Source: Zobellia laminariae
Lineage (GTDB): Bacteria > Bacteroidota > Bacteroidia > Flavobacteriales > Flavobacteriaceae
Direction of reading: 5' to 3'
NCBI RefSeq assembly: GCF_009725995.1
Contig: NZ_RCNS01000001.1
Location: 476,283 to 540,282, forward strand
Length of the DNA stretch: 64,000 nucleotides
Part shown: in pieces, positions 52,713-61,867 of the stretch
How positions within the stretch are numbered: position 1 is the first letter of the stretch
Layout of the letters: every line of letters begins with the position of its first letter
Position numbers and translations under genes: made by a program
Notes under the pieces: generated by a model
Told to the model about the DNA's origin: nothing
Seen by the model: only the letters and a program-made list of their open reading frames with translations
Database searches by the model: none

Positions 52713-53321
52713 ATGAAATTATTCTACTTTATGTTATTTCTTATGCTCTCTCTTGCCAGTTGCAAAGAGAGCAAGGAAGTAGAACCAAAGGTTGAAGGAA
52801 CCATTGTCATCAAGAACTTTGAAGTTCATAAAAAGGATTTGGTACTAGATCAACTTGAAGGTAGATGGTATTATAAAAATGAGCCATTTAATGGGTACTC
52901 GATAAAATCTCATGACAATGGAGCAATAGGTGAACGCTTAGGTTATGTAGACGGAAAAAGGGAAGGAATTTTCAAACAATGGTCTAGTAACCATGTACTT
53001 CGGGTTCAGTCTTATTATAAGCATAATCGTTTAGACGGCATATATAAAACCTGGTGGGAGAACGGTACGCTTTCAGAAGAATCTCATTATGTTGATGGTG
53101 TTCTTCATGGAACGCAAAAACACTGGTATGATACAGGTGAGATTGCAAAAGAAAGAAATTTAGTAGAGGGCAAAGAGCAGGGAATGCAAAAAGCCTGGCT
53201 CAAAAACGGTAAGCTGTATGTAAACTACGAAGCCAAGAACGGTCGTATTTTTGGAATGAGAAGAGCTAATTCATGTTATAAATTAAAAGATGAAGTTGTC
53301 ATCAGGGATAAAAAAATATAG
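52713..53321 (+). CDS. MORN-like (YwqK-type) repeat lipoprotein
   Basis: The lipoprotein signal (LMLSLASC, Cys17) precedes four or five repeats of the type G-x-W/Y-x-x-N-G, such as GKREGIFKQWSSNHV, LDGIYKTWWENGTLSEE, LHGTQKHWYDTGEIAKE and EQGMQKAWLKNGKLY. Proteins of this type are often labelled YwqK antitoxins, but the lipid anchor points to an envelope role, and no toxin gene is adjacent. ATG 52713 is 8 bases after the YHYH stop. The SCO gene start lies inside its last codons. Confidence 0.85.
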   Translation: MKLFYFMLFLMLSLASCKESKEVEPKVEGTIVIKNFEVHKKDLVLDQLEGRWYYKNEPFNGYSIKSHDNGAIGERLGYVDGKREGIFKQWSSNHVLRVQSYYKHNRLDGIYKTWWENGTLSEESHYVDGVLHGTQKHWYDTGEIAKERNLVEGKEQGMQKAWLKNGKLYVNYEAKNGRIFGMRRANSCYKLKDEVVIRDKKI

Positions 53322-53976
53322 TTTTTTACTGTTGCTTTCGGTTTTAATCGGATGTAATCAAACAGTAAAAAAGGAGAGTCAAGAAAAAGAAGTTTCCAGT
53401 AGAGTTGAACACCTGCCTTACTTTGGCGACGAATCTTTTACACCACATTGGTTAGAACCAGGTTCTCAAGAAGAAAAGGCGTTTCATAAGATTCCGGATT
53501 ACGAGCTTTTAAATCAATTAGGAGATACCATAACTCCTGAAACTTTTAATGATAAAATCTATGTAACTGATTTCTTTTTTACCAGCTGCCCTGGCATTTG
53601 TCTTAAAATGATGGGTAACATGCAAAAAGTACAAGAGGCTTTTAAGGAAGACCCAAGTGTTTTTATACTTTCGCATTCTGTGACACCTACAATAGATTCT
53701 ATTCCCGTACTAAAAACCTATGCCGATAAAAATGGCATTATCGCGAACAAATGGCACTTGGTAACAGGTGATAAGCAGGAAATATATAATCTAGGACGAA
53801 ACCAATATTTTGTTGAAAACGATTTAGGTGTTCCAAAAGACATAAACGATTTCTTGCACACAGAAAACTTCTTACTGATTGATAAAAACAAACACATAAG
53901 AGGTATATACAACGGTTTAAACCGTTCTTCAGTTGCCCAATTGATTACTGACATTAAGGCCTTAAAAAAGGAATAA
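53290..53976 (+). CDS. SCO1/SenC-family lipoprotein
   Basis: The lipoprotein signal (LLSVLIGC, Cys22) precedes a thioredoxin-fold SCO domain with the copper-binding Cys pair TSCPGICLKM (Cys100, Cys104) and the matching His190 in DFLHTENF. Family members hand copper to cytochrome oxidase CuA or act as thiol reductases. It overlaps the MORN gene by 32 bases, so coupled expression is likely. All three copper-site residues are kept. No oxidase gene is in the window. Confidence 0.92.
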   Translation: MKLSSGIKKYSFLLLLSVLIGCNQTVKKESQEKEVSSRVEHLPYFGDESFTPHWLEPGSQEEKAFHKIPDYELLNQLGDTITPETFNDKIYVTDFFFTSCPGICLKMMGNMQKVQEAFKEDPSVFILSHSVTPTIDSIPVLKTYADKNGIIANKWHLVTGDKQEIYNLGRNQYFVENDLGVPKDINDFLHTENFLLIDKNKHIRGIYNGLNRSSVAQLITDIKALKKE

Positions 53977-53982
53977 CTACTC

Positions 53983-54738
53983 ATGACAGTATTTAGAAAA
54001 ATCCGTAAAAAATTACTGGATTCAGGAAAATTAAAAAGTTATTTGGCTTATGCCTTTGGCGAAATTCTGCTCATTGCCATAGGTATATTAATTGCCTGGA
54101 AAATAAATGACTTGAACGAGATTCGTAAGAACAGAATCGTAGAGCTTAAAATATACGAGAGCTTATATGATGAACTTAATACAAATCTAAAAATTCTAAA
54201 CACCTCAATAGACCGCTACTCAGAATCTTCAAAAAGGTTGGAAAGTACCATGAACTATATTGGGCTTCCTCCCAAAGAAATTACAGAAGGAGCAAAAGAT
54301 ACTATTGTACATATTAACTACTCTGAAATAAACCTGTTGGAAGGTGCTCTAAACTCCGTAATCAGTACCACCAAGTTTGAACTTATTGAGAGTGACTCCC
54401 TAAAGAGCTTAATCACCAATTACCCTGCAGAAATACAGAAACTAAAATCTATAGACTCCAAAATTAAAGAGATTGTTTTAGACAGATTGCAACCTTCATT
54501 GGAGAAGCACTTAGCGTTGAAGGATATACTATCCAAAGACAATCCTAAATACATGAGGATACAAGAATTTGGAGAACAATCTAATTATAATGATTTATTA
54601 CATAGTAAAGACTATCAAAACAGTTTAGTGGACCGTTTTCTACAAACAGAAAATTTACTTACCAGCGCTAAAAAGTTAAGAAATAGAACGCAAGTAATGT
54701 CTTTAAAATTAAGAAAGGAGTTAGGCTATACACTTTAG
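53983..54738 (+). CDS. DUF6090-like membrane protein
   Basis: This 251-residue protein has a basic N-terminus (RKIRKKLLDSGKLKSYLAYA), then one membrane segment (about 24-40, GEILLIAIGILIAWKIN) followed by an N-rich turn and a long helical extracytoplasmic part (coiled-coil character at about 45-75 and 215-235). This is the layout of DUF6090 proteins as I recall it. Function unknown. It starts 6 bases after the SCO gene and is the last of the four-gene run. Confidence 0.82.
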   Translation: MTVFRKIRKKLLDSGKLKSYLAYAFGEILLIAIGILIAWKINDLNEIRKNRIVELKIYESLYDELNTNLKILNTSIDRYSESSKRLESTMNYIGLPPKEITEGAKDTIVHINYSEINLLEGALNSVISTTKFELIESDSLKSLITNYPAEIQKLKSIDSKIKEIVLDRLQPSLEKHLALKDILSKDNPKYMRIQEFGEQSNYNDLLHSKDYQNSLVDRFLQTENLLTSAKKLRNRTQVMSLKLRKELGYTL

Positions 54739-54811
54739 CCCCTAGAGGTTCAATTCTTTAGAATTGATATCAACATAACTCTTTTAAATTTAAGCTAAAA
54801 AAGACCTTCTA

Positions 54812-55540
54812 CTAAAGTCCCAACATAGAGAAAAACTGTGTCTTATGGCTTTCGCCTATAGGTATACGAATATCATCAATTACAATTCTGTTCCGCTGTA
54901 TAGTTTTTATAAAATCTACGTTTACAACAAAAGATTTATGAACTCTAACAAATTGGTTTTGGGGAAGTTTTTCTAATATATCCTTAAAACTAAGAAGCGT
55001 TAAAATTGCTTTATTACTCCCTACCACATGAATCTTTAAATAATCCTTTAGCCCTTGTACGTACTGTATATCGTCTAAATTGATTTTCACACTTTCATGT
55101 TCTGATTTCACAAAAATAAATTTCTGACTTTCATTGGCATCGCCATTTGACGGAAACACATTGGCAGCTGTTGCTGGCAAATCTTTACGCGTCAAAATCT
55201 CTTTTGCCCTTAAAACAGCTTTAATAAAACGTTGGTACGGAATTGGTTTCACCAAGTAGTCTACCGCATTAAGTTCAAAACCTTCCACAGCATATTGAGA
55301 ATAGGCAGTAGTAAAAATAAAAAGTGGTCTATTATTTAACGCGCTAATAAAATCCAATCCGTTAATTTGGGGCATTTCAATATCACAAAAAATAAGACCT
55401 ACCTTCTTTTCGTTTATCGTTGCAATAGCCTCTAAGGGATTTGTAAAGGTACCTACGACCTCAATAAAACCTATTTTCTTACAGTAGTCTACCAATATCT
55501 CAATAGCCAACGGTTCATCATCAATGAGTATGCAGTTCAT
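54812..55540 (-). CDS. LytTR-family response regulator 2
   Basis: It has a receiver domain with phospho-acceptor Asp53 (IFCDIEMPQIN) and Lys in VDYLVKPI, and a LytTR DNA-binding domain from about residue 140 with INLDDIQYVQGLKDYLKIH and RVHKSFVVNVDFI. It is 242 residues and paralogous to regulator 1. It is the last gene of an operon DUF4907-kinase-regulator, starting 3 bases after the kinase stop. Confidence 0.93.
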   Translation of the reverse strand: MNCILIDDEPLAIEILVDYCKKIGFIEVVGTFTNPLEAIATINEKKVGLIFCDIEMPQINGLDFISALNNRPLFIFTTAYSQYAVEGFELNAVDYLVKPIPYQRFIKAVLRAKEILTRKDLPATAANVFPSNGDANESQKFIFVKSEHESVKINLDDIQYVQGLKDYLKIHVVGSNKAILTLLSFKDILEKLPQNQFVRVHKSFVVNVDFIKTIQRNRIVIDDIRIPIGESHKTQFFSMLGL

Positions 55541-55543
55541 ATT

Positions 55544-56581
55544 TTATAGGTTTAAAATTAAATTAACTTCATAAGTATCTCCATCATCCTTTATATCCAA
55601 TTCATGGGAATTGGGATATAAAAAGTTCAACCTATTCTTTACGTTCTGAAGACCAACCCCACTACTCTCTGATTTTGCCTGGTGCTTTCCTATTTTATTA
55701 ACAACGTATAGATGTATAGACTTCTCTTTGATCAAAAGGTTTATTTTAACACTGGTCTTTCCATCATAGTCCGTGCCGTATTTAAAAGCGTTTTCTATGA
55801 ATGAAATATATAGCAGTGCCGGTATTATCTTTCCTGTATCATCACCAGAAATTTTCAAATACACATTTTCACTATTTGCCAATCGTAACCTTTGCAAGGC
55901 TACATAACTTTTAATATACTCTATTTCTTTGTTTAACGGTACAAGGTCTTTATCTGCCTCATATATCATATAACGCATTAATTCCGATAAGTTTATAATT
56001 GCCTCAGATGTATCCGGAGACTTTTTTACCGATAAAGAGTAAATGGTATTAAGCGAGTTAAAAAGAAAATGAGGGTTTAACTGCGTCTTCAGGAATTGTA
56101 ATTCTGATTGCACCTTTTCTTTTTCTACAGATCTCCGAAGGTCCTCGTTCTTTTGTAACTCATTATAAACGCGGAGCATTATGGCAAAAATATAAGATAT
56201 CCCAAAAGTTACAAATGGCATTAACGAAAACCGAATAGGCATCCTAGACCCCCTTCGTTCTTTCATATATTCTGTAATGGGGCCAAAGTCTTTTGGTCCT
56301 TCAAAAGGAAATAGATTATGAGCTCCGTAACCCACAGCTAATATTAAGACTATTGAAATACCAATGTAGGTTTTCATTTTATCCTTCAGCAGGAAGTTCG
56401 GAACCAGGTAGTAATAATTGAAGTAAAATAATACCGCCGCCATTACCAATTTAATACCAATATGAGGTGGTATGGATCTTGACTCAAGCAAAAACGGGTA
56501 AATTAAAACGCCAAAAAGTGCACACCACAAGAAGGCATGTACAAACCATTGTGGCAAGTATTTTTTTTTGGAGGCGTTCAT
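55544..56581 (-). CDS. LytS/YehU-type sensor histidine kinase 2
   Basis: This kinase of 345 residues has four membrane segments in the first 140 residues, a His_kinase domain with QLNPHFLFNSLNT (His171), and a HATPase domain with SSGVGLQNVKNRL. It is paralogous to kinase 1, but its extracytoplasmic loop is acidic/basic (FPFEGPKDFG, MKERRGSR) instead of Pro/His-rich, so the signal probably differs. It starts 4 bases after DUF4907. Confidence 0.92.
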   Translation of the reverse strand: MNASKKKYLPQWFVHAFLWCALFGVLIYPFLLESRSIPPHIGIKLVMAAVLFYFNYYYLVPNFLLKDKMKTYIGISIVLILAVGYGAHNLFPFEGPKDFGPITEYMKERRGSRMPIRFSLMPFVTFGISYIFAIMLRVYNELQKNEDLRRSVEKEKVQSELQFLKTQLNPHFLFNSLNTIYSLSVKKSPDTSEAIINLSELMRYMIYEADKDLVPLNKEIEYIKSYVALQRLRLANSENVYLKISGDDTGKIIPALLYISFIENAFKYGTDYDGKTSVKINLLIKEKSIHLYVVNKIGKHQAKSESSGVGLQNVKNRLNFLYPNSHELDIKDDGDTYEVNLILNL

Positions 56582-56585
56582 TTTA

Positions 56586-56918
56586 TTAATCTAAAATAGA
56601 TATTTGTAAATCCTTAAGTTCAGAAATAGAGATGTAGGGGTCTTCTCCTTTTTCTATCTTTCTCAGGACCATATTTCCAACCAGCATAGCCTCTTTTTCT
56701 GATTCAAAAAATTTCTTTCCTTGAATTGCAGGTATAAAATCTTGTTTTACCAATACCTTATCATCATATAAAATTTTATACCCATATCCTTCATTCACCT
56801 GTAAAACCTCTGTATGAAGTCCTGTGGTATCTTGTTTTACTTCATTATATCTAAATGCAATATAAACAAGAGCAACTAGCAAACCCAATAAGAGAAAATA
56901 TGTTTTTTTTGTTTTCAT
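56586..56918 (-). CDS. DUF4907-like protein
   Basis: This 110-residue protein has an N-terminal membrane segment (about 6-22, YFLLLGLLVALVYIAFR) and a small domain: VNEGYGYKILYDDKVLVKQ, FIPAIQGKKFFES and DPYISISELKDL. It matches the DUF4907 pattern that I associate with Kelch-protein neighbourhoods in Bacteroidota. Start 56918 (ATG) is chosen: a longer frame to 56975 would pass through a terminator hairpin. Confidence 0.82.
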   Translation of the reverse strand: MKTKKTYFLLLGLLVALVYIAFRYNEVKQDTTGLHTEVLQVNEGYGYKILYDDKVLVKQDFIPAIQGKKFFESEKEAMLVGNMVLRKIEKGEDPYISISELKDLQISILD

Positions 56919-56930
56919 ATGTACCCAATT

Positions 56931-56963
56931 AAAAAATGGGGCAGCCCTCAAAGTACTGCCCCA
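56931..56963 (-). terminator. Intrinsic terminator between Kelch and DUF4907 genes
   Basis: TGGGGCAG (56937-56944) pairs with CTGCCCCA (56956-56963). In the minus-strand direction the hairpin is followed by TTTTTT (the A-run at 56931-56936). It separates the Kelch gene from the DUF4907-kinase-regulator operon and so may lower downstream expression or require readthrough. Confidence 0.82.
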
Positions 56964-56983
56964 TAACTTACTCAAATAATCAA

Positions 56984-57982
56984 CTAGTCTTCATCATCAT
57001 ACTCATCAAAAGGTAAAAATTCGTATAGGTCATCTAAATAAAGACTTCCCGTTTTCCCCAAGCCAACAACAGCTTTAGTGCCGTTAGAGAAGGCCACCCC
57101 GTCTTGTCTTGTAGTACCTTCAAAACTTGTTTTTAATTCCCAATCATCTGTGCTTGGATCGTACTGCCAAACAGTACCTAATGTGCCACTAGATACTCCG
57201 GTAGCTATATAACCATACCCATTTAGTGTAAAGCCTACCGCATTACTTCTTGTAATGGAATAATCATCTTCTTCATCTAGGTCTAGTTTTTTGGTCCAAG
57301 TCTCAGTAGCTGCATCAAATGCCCAGAAATCATCAATATAAATTCCGTTAGATACTCCCGTTCCTAAATAAACTTTATCTCCAATCGTGAAAGTTGTAGC
57401 TGCTCTTCTTTTATCACCGCCAAAACCAACTAGTTCGGACCATGAGTCCGTAGCTGGGTTGTACTTCCAAAAATCTTTACGATCATTCTCACCGTCATAA
57501 CCCGTTCCAAAATAACCAAGTCCGTTTATACCAAATGCAACAGCACTACGTCTTCCCGTTGTTGGTAAAGCAGCAATTTCTTGCCATGAGTTAGAACCTG
57601 CGTTGTAAGCATAAAAATCGGCCAGCTCATCTAAGCCGTCATAACCTGAACCAATGTAACCCGTTCCGTCTATTTCAAACCCCACGGCAGCATTTCTAGC
57701 GCTTCCTATAAAGTCAGCTTTTTGAGACCAAAAATCTCCATCCATGTCATAAGACCAAAAAGAAGTAAGGTAATCATCGCCGTCATAACCCACTCCCGTA
57801 TACCCTGTATTACCAATAGTAAAGCTTGCTGTTCCACTACGCGGACTACCATCAAAAACGGACCTATCTACCCAGTTTCCTAAGTAATCATCGTCATCAT
57901 CATCGTTTGAACAACTTACCAGGGAACAGATTACTGTGCTGAAAATTGTTATCGTTCCTATATAGTACTTGAATCCTTTCAT
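56984..57982 (-). CDS. Kelch-repeat lipoprotein
   Basis: It has a lipoprotein signal (ICSLVSC, Cys24), an Asp-rich spacer (NDDDDDDYLG), then five to six Kelch-like blades of about 47 residues, each with a GYxGxGYDG-like turn followed by DFW-x-Y. Examples are GYIGSGYDGLDELADFYAYN and GYFGTGYDGENDRKDFWKYN. It forms a beta-propeller on the cell surface or in the periplasm; a binding role is likely, with unknown ligand. It is divergent from DUF4270 by 234 bases. Confidence 0.9.
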   Translation of the reverse strand: MKGFKYYIGTITIFSTVICSLVSCSNDDDDDDYLGNWVDRSVFDGSPRSGTASFTIGNTGYTGVGYDGDDYLTSFWSYDMDGDFWSQKADFIGSARNAAVGFEIDGTGYIGSGYDGLDELADFYAYNAGSNSWQEIAALPTTGRRSAVAFGINGLGYFGTGYDGENDRKDFWKYNPATDSWSELVGFGGDKRRAATTFTIGDKVYLGTGVSNGIYIDDFWAFDAATETWTKKLDLDEEDDYSITRSNAVGFTLNGYGYIATGVSSGTLGTVWQYDPSTDDWELKTSFEGTTRQDGVAFSNGTKAVVGLGKTGSLYLDDLYEFLPFDEYDDED

Positions 57983-58216
57983 GTGCTTTTCTATTTTGTT
58001 AGCCAGTTAATTTTCACCAAAACTAGGACACAGTTTTCACCCTTGAAACCTAAATAGATGAAGCCCTGTATTTAACACATGAACAGGTCTATTTAATCTA
58101 CCAAAACGATTTCTTGTTTAATAGCCAAAACTCAGGATTTGGTCTTATAACTATGAGCATTGGTCTATTCCTGTTTTTAGGCACTACGGGGTACAATACA
58201 TTTACGCTCAAATAAG

Positions 58217-59536
58217 ATGTATATGAAAAACACCCTAGTCATTTTTACCTGCTTGCTAATCCTAATTTCATGTAGCACCGATGCCATAAACAGTTCCGAT
58301 TTTGAGGCGGGCGATACCTTTACCAACAGTGACATACGCGTTGTTCAGTTAGATACGATGACCGTAGATTTTTCTACTATGAAGTTTGATAGTATAGATA
58401 CCTCACAATCTGCACGTATGCTTGTTGGAAAATATAGTGATCCGGTTTTTGGAACGGTAAAAACGGCAAGTTATATGGAATTGATTCCAAGCTCTTATTA
58501 CATAGATGCAGATGCCGAATATGATAGCATAACCTTCCTACTTAGACCAGACAATTACTACTACAATGACACACTACAGTTAAATACAATACATATAAAA
58601 CAATTGACCGAAAGCCTAAAACCTGCCGATGGTATTAATTTCTATAATACGAGCACTATAGGTTTTGAGAATGAAGATTTGGGTACTCTAGCTTACTACC
58701 CTAGACCCTTGGCTACAGATTCTCTAGAAATTAAACTGACGGACACCCTGGGACAAGAACTTTTTGAAGATTTACAGCAGAAGAAAATAACAACTTATGA
58801 TGAGTTCAAAAATTACTTTTATGGTATTTCCGTTCAATCTGGTGAGGATGATAATGGTTCCGTAATTGGTTTTTCCTTGACCTCTAATATGCGTCTATAT
58901 TATAGTATAGCCGGAGAAAATGAACATGTTCAATACTCAACGGATTTCACCATAAATACCAGTAGCTCTCCCCTGCCGTTTTTCAACCAAATCTCTGCGG
59001 ACGAACCCAATGAATATTTAAAGACATTAACCGATCAGGAAATTAACCTCTCTAGCTCTGAAACGGATAACTTAAGTTTTATTCAGTCTGGAATTGGTAT
59101 AGCAACCAGACTTGAATTTCCAAATATAAAAACGGTGTTTGATATTCAAGGACAGGGAACGCTATTAGATGCTTCCCTTAAAATTGCACCTGCCATAAGC
59201 TCATATAATGATGCATTGGCCTTAAGAGATACCTTATCCGTCTTTATCGTTGATCAAAACAATGAACTAACCAGTCAATTGATTTCAACAGATGGTTCTG
59301 CCGCACAGGCCATTTTAAACCGAGACAATCAAGAGTTTAATGATGTTTATTACGAATTGCCCTTAAGCGGATACTTGGAAGGGTTACTGTCCGTAGACCA
59401 AGAATCTTCTGATGCCCTAATTCTTTTGCCAAGTAATTACAATTCGACAGTGGACCGTTTTGTACTAAATACAGATATAAATATTCAAGGCACCACTCTT
59501 GAACTTACTTATGCTATTTATGATGAAGATGAATAA
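58217..59536 (+). CDS. DUF4270-family lipoprotein
   Basis: The lipoprotein signal ends in LLILISC (Cys19 counting from 58217; Met3 at 58223 is an equally good start). The 439-residue protein has FEAGDTFTNSDIRVVQLDTM, ARMLVGKYSDPVFGTVKT and a C-terminal strand region RFVLNTDI, the DUF4270 pattern. Such proteins are linked to the Bacteroidota cell surface, with function not established. The beta-barrel gene overlaps its last 8 bases, a translational-coupling arrangement. Confidence 0.9.
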   Translation: MYMKNTLVIFTCLLILISCSTDAINSSDFEAGDTFTNSDIRVVQLDTMTVDFSTMKFDSIDTSQSARMLVGKYSDPVFGTVKTASYMELIPSSYYIDADAEYDSITFLLRPDNYYYNDTLQLNTIHIKQLTESLKPADGINFYNTSTIGFENEDLGTLAYYPRPLATDSLEIKLTDTLGQELFEDLQQKKITTYDEFKNYFYGISVQSGEDDNGSVIGFSLTSNMRLYYSIAGENEHVQYSTDFTINTSSSPLPFFNQISADEPNEYLKTLTDQEINLSSSETDNLSFIQSGIGIATRLEFPNIKTVFDIQGQGTLLDASLKIAPAISSYNDALALRDTLSVFIVDQNNELTSQLISTDGSAAQAILNRDNQEFNDVYYELPLSGYLEGLLSVDQESSDALILLPSNYNSTVDRFVLNTDINIQGTTLELTYAIYDEDE

Positions 59537-60776
59537 AGTCGCACTCTTTTCCACTTTTGTATTATTCTTAAACTTCTGTTCAGTACGGGCACAATCAGAG
59601 GGTTTAACGAGTTCCCCATATTCATTATATGGTCTAGGCACCATAAATCAATCTAGCATTGGGCGAACCAACGGAATGGGTTATACAGGAATAGGTCTCA
59701 AGACCTCAAATCAAATTAACAATTTAAACCCTGCTAACTATGCATTAATTCCAGAAGGTTCGTTTTTTTACGATATTGGAATAAAGGGAGAATACAACCA
59801 GTATAGCAACAAAGCTGATAGTGAAACAAAAACCACTATAAACTTCTCTAACATAGCACTTGCCTTTAGAGTAGCAGAAGGACTTGGTGCAGGTATATCT
59901 CTTGTTCCTTACAGCGAAGTGGGTTATTCTTTAATTGGAATAAATACAAACATTGAGGGAACTGATGAAACGTTTGAAAGTAATGTAAACGGAATTGGTG
60001 GTTTAAGTGAACTTAAATTCAATTTAGGATATAGTGTCTTACCTAATTTAAGGCTTGGCGTTAACGCATCTATCTTATTCGGAAACATTGAAGAAAATGA
60101 AGCTTTTGTAATTAATCAGAGTGCCTTTAGCTCAGAAGAAACCACCAACTATTCCGGTATTCGCTTGGGGCTTGGTATGCACTTTGATATTTCCGAGAAT
60201 TTTACAATTGGTAGTACGGTTCAACTACCTACAAGCTTAAAAGGAAATATAAAACGTTCCATAACTAAAAGCTTAGACGGTACGGAAATTACCGTAGAAG
60301 ATGGAGAAAGTGATACTTCTGCAGACTTTAATATGCCACTTGAAGTGGGTATAGGAATGAGCGCAAATATTCTTGAGTCGCTCACCGTAAGTGCTGATTA
60401 TAAAAAGAACTATTGGGATGCTACAGGACAGACTGAAAGTCTTGGCAGCTATGCCGATCAAGACATTTTTGGAATTGGCCTTGAGTATGTAAAAGACCCT
60501 ACCAGTTATAAATACACAGACCGTATTCGCTACAGAACCGGTTTTAATTATGACAACGGATATCTTTCTATAAACGGAAAAAAAGTAGATGGATATAATA
60601 TTACCGCAGGTATTGGTATACCCGTAGGTCAAGGACAAAAATCTATGATGAACCTTTCCTATAGTTATGGCTCAAAAGGGCAAATTCAAAACATACTGAT
60701 AAAAGAAAACTTTCATCTGTTAACCTTGAATTTAAGCCTAGAAGATCTTTGGTTTCAGAAACGAAAAATCAACTAG
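59529..60776 (+). CDS. Outer-membrane beta-barrel protein
   Basis: A signal peptide (VALFSTFVLFLNFCSVRAQ, about residues 3-21) precedes a 390-residue barrel. It shows alternating strands, a G-rich front (SPYSLYGLGTINQSSIGRTN) and a C-terminal aromatic Trp (EDLWFQKRKIN). It resembles FadL/PorV-like barrels in overall appearance. ATG 59529 is preferred over the earlier frame start at 59499, which would lie before the signal peptide. It probably works with DUF4270, to which it is coupled. Confidence 0.85.
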   Translation: MNKVALFSTFVLFLNFCSVRAQSEGLTSSPYSLYGLGTINQSSIGRTNGMGYTGIGLKTSNQINNLNPANYALIPEGSFFYDIGIKGEYNQYSNKADSETKTTINFSNIALAFRVAEGLGAGISLVPYSEVGYSLIGINTNIEGTDETFESNVNGIGGLSELKFNLGYSVLPNLRLGVNASILFGNIEENEAFVINQSAFSSEETTNYSGIRLGLGMHFDISENFTIGSTVQLPTSLKGNIKRSITKSLDGTEITVEDGESDTSADFNMPLEVGIGMSANILESLTVSADYKKNYWDATGQTESLGSYADQDIFGIGLEYVKDPTSYKYTDRIRYRTGFNYDNGYLSINGKKVDGYNITAGIGIPVGQGQKSMMNLSYSYGSKGQIQNILIKENFHLLTLNLSLEDLWFQKRKIN

Positions 60777-60790
60777 GCCAATAGATTATA

Positions 60791-61723
60791 TTATTTAGAA
60801 TGTGGTAGAAAAACCTCAGCCATCATGCAGCGAGCGCTACCGCCTCCACAAGTTTCAATGGTTTCTAAAGAGCTATGAATAATTTCACAGTACTTTTCAA
60901 TAGCTTCAATTTGCTTTGAAGTTAGGCTGTTGTACGCAGATGAGCTCATTACCAAGTACCGCTTATCATCGCCTCCTAAAACTTGAAGCATATTACCGGC
61001 AAAGTGATGCATTTGCTGTTCGGTAATTTTAATGATTTCCTTACCATCTTGCTTCAGGTGATCAATTACATTTTTGCGTTCTTTTTTATCGTCAATAGTA
61101 TCAAGACAGATAACCGAAAAGTTTTCGGCCAAGCACATCATAACATTCGTGTGATAAATAGCCATTCTTTTACCGTCTACAGATTGGTTTGCGGTAAAAA
61201 TCACTGGAGAATATTCAAAATCTTCACAGAACTCTATGAACAACTCTTCATCTGCCCTTCCCGAAAGTGCACAGTATGCTTTTTTGTTTACCCTGTCCAA
61301 AGCTATACTACCTGTAGCTTCAAGAAAAACACCTTCCGCTTCGGCAGAAGTGTAATCAATTATGTTTTCAATTTGCAAGCCCTTTTCTTCAAGGATTTCC
61401 AAAATATCTTCACGTCTTTCGTTACGTCTATTTTCTGCGAACATAGGATACAGACCTACCGTGCCATTAGCATGAAACGAAATCCAATTGTTAGGGAATA
61501 TAGAATCGGGAGTATCTGGTTCCTTAGTGTCTTCCACCACAATTACGTTCACGCCTTTTGATCGTAAAACATCTACAAAAGCATCAAATTCTTGTTGTGC
61601 TTTTGCATTGATCGTTGTGTTCTGAACATCTAAATCTTCTTGAAAATAATTATTGACCGCAGTCTGCTCGTTCATCCTAAAATTGACCGGACGAATCATT
61701 AGTATGTTATTCGTAATCTGCAT
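60791..61723 (-). CDS. ctlX: CtlX-type citrulline/arginine hydrolase
   Basis: This 310-residue amidinotransferase-fold enzyme has IRPVNFRMNEQTAVNNYFQ near the front, then IFPNNWISFHANGTVGLYPM, EATGSIALDR, AIYHTNVMMCLAE and the catalytic Cys299 in GGGSARCMMAEVFLP. The last motif is the pattern of the citrulline utilization hydrolase family as I recall it. It acts on guanidino or ureido compounds. The next gene upstream on the same strand is a second enzyme of this superfamily, 145 bases away. Confidence 0.88.
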   Translation of the reverse strand: MQITNNILMIRPVNFRMNEQTAVNNYFQEDLDVQNTTINAKAQQEFDAFVDVLRSKGVNVIVVEDTKEPDTPDSIFPNNWISFHANGTVGLYPMFAENRRNERREDILEILEEKGLQIENIIDYTSAEAEGVFLEATGSIALDRVNKKAYCALSGRADEELFIEFCEDFEYSPVIFTANQSVDGKRMAIYHTNVMMCLAENFSVICLDTIDDKKERKNVIDHLKQDGKEIIKITEQQMHHFAGNMLQVLGGDDKRYLVMSSSAYNSLTSKQIEAIEKYCEIIHSSLETIETCGGGSARCMMAEVFLPHSK

Positions 61724-61867
61724 AAAAATTCAATTAATTTAGTGCAAAATTAGTGCTTTTAAACCTGTATGACCTAGTATAAATAGAAAAATCAAGCCTG
61801 GAGAAACGATATAAAAAGATGAAGTTTCACTTACTCAATAACATTGGTTGTAGCTCCTGAAAAAATA

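Noticed and set aside
60983..61561. Plus-strand 192-codon frame opposite ctlX
   Set aside because: Cys- and Phe-rich antisense translation of a conserved enzyme; no independent support.
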